A stretch of 64,000 nt of DNA, taken from the NCBI RefSeq assembly GCF_005404815.1, contig NZ_BJDF01000001.1, positions 174,528-238,527 on the forward strand, in the 5' to 3' direction. The DNA comes from Companilactobacillus huachuanensis (lineage in GTDB: Bacteria; Bacillota; Bacilli; Lactobacillales; Lactobacillaceae). The position numbers and the translations under genes were made by a program. Shown here piece after piece: positions 1 through 7,028 of the stretch (positions are counted from its first letter, which is position 1; every line of letters begins with the position of its first letter). The notes beneath the pieces were generated by a model. The model ran no database searches. It had not been told where the DNA came from and worked only from the letters and a program-made list of their open reading frames with translations.

Positions 1-32
1 TGCTCGTCTAAATAGTCTTTAACGGTTGTCAT
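1..32 (-). CDS. 5' end of an unidentified gene leaving the window
   Basis: An ATG at 32 reading leftward, preceded by an AGAGG ribosome site, opens a frame MTTVKDYLDE that runs off the window edge. Ten codons are too few to name a family. It lies divergent from the SDR-TetR operon, so the palindrome at 129-146 could serve both directions. Confidence 0.5.
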   Translation of the reverse strand, partial: MTTVKDYLDE

Positions 33-121
33 GTGAAAGGCCTCTTTTCATTTAATAACTTCAGTGTATATGGCTATGAGGTTGTACGAATTGATTTAAA
101 TCAATTTTGGAAACTTTCAAT

Positions 122-150
122 TTGACTATAACTGACTAATCAGTTAGTAT
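122..150 (+). promoter_or_regulatory. Promoter TTGACT-N17-TAGTAT with embedded operator
   Basis: TTGACT at 122-127 and TAGTAT at 145-150 are 17 bp apart. The TetR-type palindrome fills the spacer, the usual geometry for a repressor that blocks polymerase. The transcript would pass through the repeat remnant at 171-326 before reaching the SDR gene. Confidence 0.5.
129..146. promoter_or_regulatory. Candidate TetR-family operator
   Basis: Perfect inverted repeat TAACTGA-N4-TCAGTTA, a size and form typical of TetR-family operators. The TetR gene at 1259 is the second gene downstream, so autoregulation of the SDR-TetR operon is the simplest reading (inference). Confidence 0.55.
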
Positions 151-170
151 TGAAAAATAATATAAATGCG

Positions 171-326
171 TGTTAGTTAAATATCTCAGCTCTGTAGACT
201 AATTAATCTTTATTAGTTGAATGTAACAATATTCAATTGCTTTTATATCCAACTTATTTTAAATCCAAAAATATAATTGATTTGAATATTTGTAATAAAT
301 TATCAACTGGCACCGTACGTATAATA
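171..326 (+). repeat. Remnant of the dispersed structured element, subfamily 2
   Basis: The left-end string GTTAGTTAAATAT is fused directly to the right-end string CTCAGCTCT, so the structured core is deleted. From GACTAATTAATC onward the sequence matches 58788-58996 at the other end of the window, including ATTCAATTGCTTTTATATCC-like and ATTATCAAC-like blocks and a terminal TATAAT (320-325). It lies between the operator and the SDR start and may supply or modify its promoter. Confidence 0.6.
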
Positions 327-355
327 CATAAATAACTTTTGAAGGAAAACACAAT

Positions 356-1246
356 ATGAAGAAATTAATTATGATTACTGGAGCCACAGATGGAATCGGT
401 AAAATCACCGCAACTGAATTGGCTCAAAAGGGCCATCATATCATTATTCATGGTCGAAATGAGGAAAAAGCCAAGCGTGTAGTCAGTGAAATTAAACAAG
501 AAACTGGTAACCAAAATGTTGATTATTTGATTGCTGATTTATTTTCTATGCAGGCCATTGTGGAAATGGTTAAGCGATTTGATCAGAAATATGATTATTT
601 AGATGTTTTGATCAACAATGCTGGTGCAGTTTTAGATGATAAACGTTTTGTAACGGAAGATGGATTTGAGGGGACTTTGGCTTTAAACGTGATGGCACCA
701 TTATTATTGACACAACTATTACTTCCGAAATTGCGTCAGTCTCAGGATGGTAGGATTATTAATATGTCCTCAGGGACCCATCGTTTGGCCAAACCAAATA
801 TGAACGATTTGAATTTAGAAAAAGTTGCATCTGGACAAGCTCGCTATGGAATTGCTAAACTATTCGTGATTTGGAATACGCAGCGCTTAGCAATGATGTT
901 GCAGAAAACTGACATTGATAACGTAACAGTCAACGTATCCCATCCTGGTGCTGTTGCCACCAACTTTGGTCAAAACAGTGATAACGGCTGGTTCAATGAT
1001 TTTATTTATAAAGCTTCGCTAAAACTGGCCAAGTTATTAAAACTTGATCCCAAAAAGGGGGCGGTTACCAATGTTTATTTAGCAGATTCGCAAGACGTGA
1101 AGGGTATTACGGGTAAGTTTTTCAATAATAAAAAACAACAGATAAAACCTGCTACTAAACAGTGGACCGCTGAAAAAGAACAAATTGTTTGGGACTATTA
1201 CATGTTGAAACTAAAGCCATGGCTAAATGAAGATTCATTAATTTAA
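356..1246 (+). CDS. Short-chain dehydrogenase/reductase
   Basis: A 296-residue classical SDR, a cytoplasmic NAD(P)-dependent oxidoreductase of unknown substrate. The N-terminal TGATDGIG is the Rossmann glycine motif; NNAG follows near residue 87, and SS...Y-G-I-A-K carries the catalytic Ser, Tyr and Lys near residues 139-165. The start has GAAGGA 9 bases upstream. It is followed 12 bp later by a TetR gene with its own ribosome site, so the two are probably co-transcribed and the TetR protein probably controls the enzyme. The size and the retinol-dehydrogenase-like layout suggest a bulky hydrophobic substrate, but that is a guess. Confidence 0.85.
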   Translation: MKKLIMITGATDGIGKITATELAQKGHHIIIHGRNEEKAKRVVSEIKQETGNQNVDYLIADLFSMQAIVEMVKRFDQKYDYLDVLINNAGAVLDDKRFVTEDGFEGTLALNVMAPLLLTQLLLPKLRQSQDGRIINMSSGTHRLAKPNMNDLNLEKVASGQARYGIAKLFVIWNTQRLAMMLQKTDIDNVTVNVSHPGAVATNFGQNSDNGWFNDFIYKASLKLAKLLKLDPKKGAVTNVYLADSQDVKGITGKFFNNKKQQIKPATKQWTAEKEQIVWDYYMLKLKPWLNEDSLI

Positions 1247-1258
1247 TGGAGATATACG

Positions 1259-1822
1259 ATGAGAACAAAAGATGAAAAGAAAGTAAAAGCAATTCGCGAT
1301 GCTGTAATTGAACTTAGTCAGGCGGATGGCTTTACTAATTTAACAACGGCCAATGTTGCGAAAAAAGCAGGAGTTAGTCCGGCGACTATTTATTGGTATT
1401 ATAAAGATAAAACTGATTTACTAAGTCGCTTATATGAAGAAGTAAAAAAAGAATTGCACTCAGGCTTAACAGAGGAGATGGAAAAAGTAGGAACTGATTT
1501 AACCTCACAGTTAACAGCAATGTTGCATTTCACAATTACTCAGGCTCAAAAATTTCCTAAAGAATCACATTTTGTGACCGCTTTGTGGACTAATCAAGAA
1601 TTATTAGATGTGCAAGCCCAAGAGTTTGGTAAGCAAGAGACGGATGCACTATTGATATTATATAAAAAAATTCAAACAGATTCTGATTTTATTGATGCTT
1701 CACAGGCGGTATTGTCGACTTTTTGTAGTGTACCATCGGTGTTACTACAAACTATGAATGATGTAAATGAGGAAGAAATTAATCAAACAGTAGAACTGGT
1801 TGTTAAAACTTTGAGAAAATAA
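1259..1822 (+). CDS. TetR/AcrR-family transcriptional regulator
   Basis: A 187-residue one-domain repressor type. Residues about 27-60 form the TetR helix-turn-helix (ANVAKKAGVSPATIYWYYKDK); the rest is the helical ligand-binding and dimer domain, which is not conserved enough to predict a ligand. It has a ribosome site GGAGAT and lies 12 bp after the SDR gene. The palindrome at 129-146 is the likely target. A terminator follows at 1826-1868. Confidence 0.88.
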   Translation: MRTKDEKKVKAIRDAVIELSQADGFTNLTTANVAKKAGVSPATIYWYYKDKTDLLSRLYEEVKKELHSGLTEEMEKVGTDLTSQLTAMLHFTITQAQKFPKESHFVTALWTNQELLDVQAQEFGKQETDALLILYKKIQTDSDFIDASQAVLSTFCSVPSVLLQTMNDVNEEEINQTVELVVKTLRK

Positions 1823-1825
1823 ATT

Positions 1826-1868
1826 AGACCTAATCAATCCAAATAGAGGATGATTAAGTCTTTTTTTT
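1826..1868 (+). terminator. Rho-independent terminator of the SDR-TetR operon
   Basis: Imperfect stem AGACCTAATCA...TGATTAAGTCT followed by eight T residues, four bases after the TetR stop codon. Confidence 0.75.
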
Positions 1869-2008
1869 ATAAATTTAATTGGATTATATGCAAAATTAAG
1901 AAATATGTAACATAATTGTATAAAACATTTATGATTGTAGCTCGTATAATTGAGTTACTAAAGTATCTTATTAATAATTATATGAAAGCGTTGGAATGAG
2001 GTGATCAC

Positions 2009-2944
2009 ATAAGAGCTAAAAGAAGAAAAATCAAAAAATATTTAAGAATAATTTTGGTAGTTGCAATATTGGCCGGTGGTCTAAGCTATTATTTCAATAA
2101 TTCGTATGCTTCAGGTAGTAACGATAATGCCAAGACTAATCAAATAATTAAGAAGAAGCAACGAATCATCAAGCAAAATTTGACGAGTTATTTGAACAGT
2201 GTGACCAAAGATGGCACGGCTAGTGTTAGTTTTTACAATCTTGGAGCAACTGCTGGTAGTGATGCGGCTGACGCTAAGTATGCTGATGTTTACAAAAAGG
2301 GCAGCTTGCAAGTTGAATCCAATGCTCATACTGCTCAAACGGCTGCCAGTACGTATAAACTTTATATTGCAGCATATCTGATGAATCAAAAGTTAAATGG
2401 CAATTTCAGCTGGACTGATGATAACGAAGATGGGTTCACTAGAATGATCGTTAACAGTGAAAATGATTTCTCAGAAGATCAAATCGAAAATTACGGTGCT
2501 GATGCATTGAACCAGTTCGCAGCTAGTCAAGGCTGGTATTCAGGAGTTTTCCAATCTGGAGAAGGAACGCTGACAACAAGTTATAGTTTGCAACTTTTGT
2601 TGGAAAATCTTGAATCTGGAACAGGTGCTTTCAAGAATAAGTCTGACCGCAATAAAATTTTGGGATTAATGGGCAGGCAGGTTTATCGTGATGGAATTCC
2701 TGCGGGAACCGCTGCAGCCGATGCGGGGACAACAGTTCAGGATAAAGTTGGTTTTCTCGATGATGTCAATAATGACGCGGCAATTGTTACAATGCCAGAT
2801 GGTCAGAAATATATTCTGGTAGTCTTAACTAGTGGACATAATCAGAGTGAATTCAGTGGGTTCCCTAGAATTGCCAAGATTGCTAAGAATGTTCAGAAGA
2901 TTGTTTATGGAGCTGATGCTGGTACTAAGATTGTGAATTACTAA
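2009..2944 (+). CDS. Secreted/anchored serine hydrolase (class A beta-lactamase-like), apparent AUA start
   Basis: A 311-residue extracytoplasmic serine hydrolase of the beta-lactamase/D-Ala-D-Ala peptidase fold. STYK at residues 114-117 is the S-x-x-K catalytic pair, SEND further on resembles the S-D-N element, and KVG near the end resembles K-T-G. No ATG, GTG or TTG start explains the whole frame: the first is TTG 2054, which would cut off the basic segment RAKRRKIKKYLR before the membrane helix and has no ribosome site. ATA at 2009 follows GAGGTGATC, nine bases complementary to the 16S rRNA 3' end, with seven bases between GAGG and ATA; an in-frame stop lies at 1997. I therefore call an AUA start. 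It is monocistronic, with a terminator at 2961-2994. Role in wall metabolism or beta-lactam response is not decidable. Confidence 0.75.
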   Translation: MRAKRRKIKKYLRIILVVAILAGGLSYYFNNSYASGSNDNAKTNQIIKKKQRIIKQNLTSYLNSVTKDGTASVSFYNLGATAGSDAADAKYADVYKKGSLQVESNAHTAQTAASTYKLYIAAYLMNQKLNGNFSWTDDNEDGFTRMIVNSENDFSEDQIENYGADALNQFAASQGWYSGVFQSGEGTLTTSYSLQLLLENLESGTGAFKNKSDRNKILGLMGRQVYRDGIPAGTAAADAGTTVQDKVGFLDDVNNDAAIVTMPDGQKYILVVLTSGHNQSEFSGFPRIAKIAKNVQKIVYGADAGTKIVNY

Positions 2945-2960
2945 TTATTGAGATTTAAGG

Positions 2961-2994
2961 ATGAACTCTGAATTTAATTCAGGGTTCATTTTTA
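2961..2994 (+). terminator. Rho-independent terminator after the serine hydrolase
   Basis: ATGAACTCTGAA pairs with TTCAGGGTTCAT around a short loop and is followed by TTTTTAATT. Confidence 0.7.
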
Positions 2995-3000
2995 ATTCGG

Positions 3001-3043
3001 TTGACAAAAGTATTAAAATTTAACTATCATGAAAACGTAAACA
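3001..3043 (+). promoter_or_regulatory. Promoter TTGACA-N18-TATCAT with overlapping cre-like site
   Basis: TTGACA 3001-3006 and TATCAT 3025-3030. TGAAAACGTAAACA (3030-3043) matches the CcpA cre consensus TGWNANCGNTNWCA except one base and begins at the end of the -10 box, a position expected for catabolite repression of the NmrA-like gene. Confidence 0.5.
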
Positions 3044-3117
3044 TTCAAGGTAATCAATTGTTAACGAGTCAATTCAAGATACTTGAGTGCATTAAATAAT
3101 ATTTGGGGGTATTTTAA

Positions 3118-4059
3118 ATGCAAAAAATAGTTGTTAATGGTGTTGATGGTAATTTCGGGAAATTAGTAGCTGAATATGTTCAGAAACTAATTCCTAAAGA
3201 AAAATTAATTTTCACAGCACCAAGTGAAAGTAAATTAAAAACTTTTGCCGACAAAGGTATTCAAACAGCAGTTGCAGATTTTAATTCACCTGAAAGCTTG
3301 GCTAAAGTTTATGATCATGCTGATAAGGTTTTGTTGATTTCAATGCCATTTGTTGGGGAGAAGCGTCGCAAGGCTCATAAGAATTTTGTGGATGCCTGTG
3401 TTAAAGCTGATGTCAGACAAGTTATCTATACGTCAGTATTGTCTGCAGGGAATCCGTTTAATCCTAGTGTTGAGAATGCAGATCACGGTTATACAGAATC
3501 CATAATTCAAAATACGAATTTAGATTATATTTTTCTGCGTAATTCACTGTTTGCTGAAGCATTCATTTCGGATTATATGCGTGCCGTTAATAATCATGAA
3601 CATACTATTGAGAAGAACATGGGTGATGGACGGGTCTGGTTTATTTCTCGCCGTGATGCGGCCTTAAGTGCGGCATGTGCATTAAACAATGATTTATTAC
3701 ATCGTGCAATTTTGAATATTAATGGTTCAGAACCATTCACCTATTCGGCATTTTTGAAGGTTGGTAATGAAGAAACGAGTAATAGTATCAAATATGTTAA
3801 GAAGACTGACCAAGAATTATATGATTATTTTGATGGAATTGGTGTTCCAAGGGATACAAATGGTGATTTTTCAAAGAGTCCAATTCAAGCAACTTCTGAA
3901 GGAATGGTTACATTTGGAACGACAGTTCGAGAAGGATATTTGGATATTCCAGTCAGTGATTTCAGTAAATTGACTGGCCATAAATCAATTACTGTGAAGT
4001 ACATGTTTGAGCATAAGGATGATTTTTTGCTTGGAGACCGTCATTCGACAGAAGAATAA
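3118..4059 (+). CDS. NmrA-like NAD(P)-binding protein
   Basis: A 313-residue atypical SDR (NmrA/HSCARG type). The first 20 residues hold a Rossmann pattern (VNGVDGNFG), followed by the usual alternating strand-helix region and a variable C-terminal part. Such proteins are either quinone/flavin-type reductases or NADP sensors; no catalytic Y-x-x-x-K is obvious, so the activity is open. GGGGG-type ribosome site 9 bases upstream. It stands alone between two terminators. Confidence 0.8.
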   Translation: MQKIVVNGVDGNFGKLVAEYVQKLIPKEKLIFTAPSESKLKTFADKGIQTAVADFNSPESLAKVYDHADKVLLISMPFVGEKRRKAHKNFVDACVKADVRQVIYTSVLSAGNPFNPSVENADHGYTESIIQNTNLDYIFLRNSLFAEAFISDYMRAVNNHEHTIEKNMGDGRVWFISRRDAALSAACALNNDLLHRAILNINGSEPFTYSAFLKVGNEETSNSIKYVKKTDQELYDYFDGIGVPRDTNGDFSKSPIQATSEGMVTFGTTVREGYLDIPVSDFSKLTGHKSITVKYMFEHKDDFLLGDRHSTEE

Positions 4060-4070
4060 TTTAAATAAAG

Positions 4071-4106
4071 AGGATGTAAGATATTTGATTATCTTACATC
4101 CTTTTT
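4071..4106 (+). terminator. Rho-independent terminator after the NmrA-like gene
   Basis: Perfect stem AGGATGTAAGAT / ATCTTACATCCT followed by TTTTT. Confidence 0.85.
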
Positions 4107-4146
4107 ATTTTGCTTAAGGTATCAAAGCTATTGGGAGCATAGGAAC

Positions 4147-4168
4147 TATTTCCTACCGGTAGGAAATA
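4147..4168. promoter_or_regulatory. 22-bp perfect palindrome, candidate PRD-regulator operator
   Basis: Arms TATTTCCTACC and GGTAGGAAATA with no spacer. It ends 10 bp before the -35 box of the promoter of the PRD-aldolase-PTS operon, the position expected for an activator site. PRD regulators of the MtlR/ManR class bind DNA as activators, so the product of the next gene is the prime candidate (inference). Confidence 0.55.
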
Positions 4169-4177
4169 AGTATGACT

Positions 4178-4206
4178 TTGTTAGCGGTTACATCAGAAAA
4201 TATAAT
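4178..4206 (+). promoter_or_regulatory. Promoter with cre site for the PRD-aldolase-PTS operon
   Basis: TTGTTA 4178-4183, 17 bp, TATAAT 4201-4206. TGTTAGCGGTTACA (4179-4192) matches all fixed positions of the CcpA cre consensus and covers the -35 box, so glucose repression by CcpA is expected. Confidence 0.65.
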
Positions 4207-4259
4207 AGGAACTGTTGAGAAGCAATGATAGTTCTTATTAATAAATTTGTTAGGAAAAT

Positions 4260-6125
4260 ATGATGAATAAGAATATTAACAAGATGTTGGATGTGTTGCT
4301 ACAACAAAAAGACTTTATTACTAACAAACAGTTATCTGAATTAGTTGGGGTAACAGAGAGGAGTATTAGAAGTTATGTAGCTAAAGTTAATGAATCATTC
4401 AATGGTGAAAAACTAATTGTCTCCAATGAAAAAGGTTACAAAATTGATAAAGGCAAGTACGATTCCAAGAATATCAGCTCAAATGAGTCAGATAGTGATG
4501 ATGAAATTTTATTTAGAATTGCATTGTTACTAATAAATAGTGTTGGATACACGCAAATTGATGTAATTGCCGATCAACTTTCATATTCAAGCGAAAGTAT
4601 TCGTAGTAAAATCCAAAAATTGTTTTTAAAAATAAAGCAATTTGATATCGGAGTTTCATTTGAATCGAAAATCTTTACGGGAGTCAGATTGGTTGGAAAT
4701 GAAGAATCTAAACGATTGATTTTAGAAGAACTAGTGCCGTTAAAAATATTTTCAAAAGAGAAATTAATTTATCAATTAGATAATTTCTTTAAAGATATGA
4801 CTGATATTAAAGAAATAACTCAGAGTGTAAAAATGATAGATAACACTTTGACAGCCCATAACTGTACCGTTGAATATTGGACGTATGTAAAATTGATTAT
4901 CCACATCATAATTATGAATTACCGGGTAAAGAATCATCATTATGTAACGGAATTAACTAATTATGAGGATGTGGTTTATGAATTCTCGGAATATAGGTTA
5001 GCAAGTAGTTTTATTGATGATTTTCAAATCGGAAGAACGAAAGAAGAATTATTAAGCCTGACATATTATCTTTTGGCACTGCCATTAGATATTACTAATC
5101 CAGAAATAATCTTGAATGATGAAACTACGATTTCGGCCATAAAGGAGACCTTATTCAAGGCAGAAAAGTATTTCAATATTCCAGTATATTCCAATGAAAA
5201 TTATCAGAATCAAATTGTTAATCACATAGCCAGACTTCTAAATCCAATAAAAGAAAAAATTCCGATTTTCAATCCTTATTTTACCGAACTAAAACATGAA
5301 TATTTGTTTGCATATTCTATTTCTAGTTTCATTTACGATGATTTAAAGAAACGACTTTCTTTATCTATTCCAGAATCGGAAATAGCATATTTATCAATAC
5401 ATATTCAATTGGTTTTGAATGAAGAAAAAGATGGAATATTAAAGACGCTTTTGATTGTTAACAATAAGCAAATAGAAACTAAATTGATCAAAAACAAAGT
5501 GGAAATGTTCTTTCAAAATATTCACATTACACAGATAGTTCATGATTTTGAAACGGTAGATTTTAATAATTTTGATTTAATTCTAACAACAATCGGCGAA
5601 TATCCTAGTCCCAGATATTATAGAATCGACAAATTAATACATATTTCAAGAAATTTTAACAGTATGGATATTCAGAGTGTACAAAGATTTATTTCCACGA
5701 TAGGAACCTCAAATTTAATAGATAATGCGGAATATTTTCATATCAATGAGACTTCAAGCATTGACGCTATAGAAAAGTTATTGGAATTATCAGGATATTC
5801 GAATCTTATTGATAATTTTAAGGATAGAGAAAAAATGTCAAGCACGGATGTCGGCAACTTTACTGCTTTACCGCATCCTTTTCTAACAAAGTTTTCGTAT
5901 AATCCTAAGGTGATTATTGGAATCAGTGATTCTGATATTATCTGGGGAAACCAAAAAGTGAGATTGATTATCGCTTACATTCCTTCCGAACAACTGGAGG
6001 TTAATAAAGGCTTTTTCAGAGATGTATATGTACATACAAATAATTTGGAGACGGTACTGAAATTACTAAAGACAAAAAACAAACAGAATTTCATATATGT
6101 ATGGAATAAAGAAAGAGGATATTAA
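4260..6125 (+). CDS. PRD-containing transcriptional activator (MtlR/BglG type) with EIIA domain
   Basis: A 621-residue PTS-controlled regulator. Order seen: an N-terminal winged helix (NKQLSELVGVTERSIRSYV, residues 22-40), a second HTH-like segment around 95-125, two PRD-like helical regions (roughly 160-400), an EIIB-like segment starting LLIVNNKQIETKLIKN near 400, and a C-terminal EIIA domain with the phospho-acceptor histidine in ALPHP near residue 538. Phosphorylation by HPr and the PTS would tune its activity. It is the first gene of an operon with an aldolase and a PTS permease that it presumably activates. Start chosen at the first of two adjacent ATGs, with TTAGGA before it. Confidence 0.85.
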   Translation: MMNKNINKMLDVLLQQKDFITNKQLSELVGVTERSIRSYVAKVNESFNGEKLIVSNEKGYKIDKGKYDSKNISSNESDSDDEILFRIALLLINSVGYTQIDVIADQLSYSSESIRSKIQKLFLKIKQFDIGVSFESKIFTGVRLVGNEESKRLILEELVPLKIFSKEKLIYQLDNFFKDMTDIKEITQSVKMIDNTLTAHNCTVEYWTYVKLIIHIIIMNYRVKNHHYVTELTNYEDVVYEFSEYRLASSFIDDFQIGRTKEELLSLTYYLLALPLDITNPEIILNDETTISAIKETLFKAEKYFNIPVYSNENYQNQIVNHIARLLNPIKEKIPIFNPYFTELKHEYLFAYSISSFIYDDLKKRLSLSIPESEIAYLSIHIQLVLNEEKDGILKTLLIVNNKQIETKLIKNKVEMFFQNIHITQIVHDFETVDFNNFDLILTTIGEYPSPRYYRIDKLIHISRNFNSMDIQSVQRFISTIGTSNLIDNAEYFHINETSSIDAIEKLLELSGYSNLIDNFKDREKMSSTDVGNFTALPHPFLTKFSYNPKVIIGISDSDIIWGNQKVRLIIAYIPSEQLEVNKGFFRDVYVHTNNLETVLKLLKTKNKQNFIYVWNKERGY

Positions 6126-6126
6126 A

Positions 6127-6999
6127 ATGTTAATGAATATGGTTGATTTACTAGATGTAGCATACAAAAATAAGTTCGCGGTTGGATCATATAATGTTTC
6201 AAACAGTGAATTTGTAGAAGCAATTATCAATGCAGCTGAAAAAAAGAATGCTCCGGCAATTATTCAAATTCATCCAGATGAATTGAGTTTCATTAGTGAA
6301 GATTTTGTTGCTTATGTCAGACAGGCCGTAAATCGTACAAGAATTCCAATGGCTATTCACGTTGATCATGGTGGTACTTACCAAGATATTCTCAAGGGGA
6401 TTAGAAACGGCTATAGCTCAGTAATGATTGATACATCGGCCAAACCTTGGGAAGAGAATATTGCGATTACTAAGAAGTGTGTTGAAGCAGCACATGCAGT
6501 TGGTGTTTCAGTAGAAGCCGAATTAGGAACCATTGGAAGTAATGAATTATCTGTAGATAGTAATGGTGTTAACAAGATTCTTTATACGGACCCTGAGGAT
6601 GCCAAAAAGTTTGTTGAAGCAACAGGAGTAGATACACTAGCTGTTGCCATCGGAACACGTCATGGTCACTATGCACATGTTGAAAAACCAGAATTAAGAA
6701 TTGATCTTTTGGAAAAGATTCACGAAGCGGTTGATATTCCATTGGTATTACATGGTGGTTCTGATAATAAAGATGAAGAAATCCGTAAGACATATGAGCA
6801 TGGCGTTGCCAAGATTAATCTTTCAACAGATATGAAGACAGCATTCTTTAATCAATTACGCAAAACATTGGTTGAAAAACCTGATGATTATGAGCCAAAC
6901 GTACTGATGCCAAGCGCACGTAGGGCAGCACAAGATGTCGTTGAATATAAGATGGATTTGTTTAATTCAACAGGGAAGGCCAGCTTATATTTCAAATAA
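6127..6999 (+). CDS. Class II fructose/tagatose-bisphosphate aldolase family protein
   Basis: A 290-residue zinc-dependent aldolase that would split a ketohexose bisphosphate or related phosphosugar to DHAP plus an aldehyde. Family blocks are present: FAVGSYNVSN at the N-terminus, HVDHGG with a zinc-binding histidine near residue 80, VEAELGTIG, GTRHGHY, LVLHGGSDN and KINLSTDMK. The enzyme is closer in form to the KbaY/GatY branch than to glycolytic FbaA (impression only). The start ATG 6127 follows AGAGG and lies one base after the regulator's stop; an upstream in-frame ATG lacks a ribosome site. It probably acts on the phosphosugar delivered by the PTS encoded next. Confidence 0.85.
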   Translation: MLMNMVDLLDVAYKNKFAVGSYNVSNSEFVEAIINAAEKKNAPAIIQIHPDELSFISEDFVAYVRQAVNRTRIPMAIHVDHGGTYQDILKGIRNGYSSVMIDTSAKPWEENIAITKKCVEAAHAVGVSVEAELGTIGSNELSVDSNGVNKILYTDPEDAKKFVEATGVDTLAVAIGTRHGHYAHVEKPELRIDLLEKIHEAVDIPLVLHGGSDNKDEEIRKTYEHGVAKINLSTDMKTAFFNQLRKTLVEKPDDYEPNVLMPSARRAAQDVVEYKMDLFNSTGKASLYFK

Positions 7000-7028
7000 A
7001 TTAATGTTTGATTTAGAGGGAGAAAATT

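Noticed and set aside
2111-2389. Antisense frame within the serine hydrolase gene
   Set aside because: No ribosome site or recognisable protein; a shadow of the coding strand.
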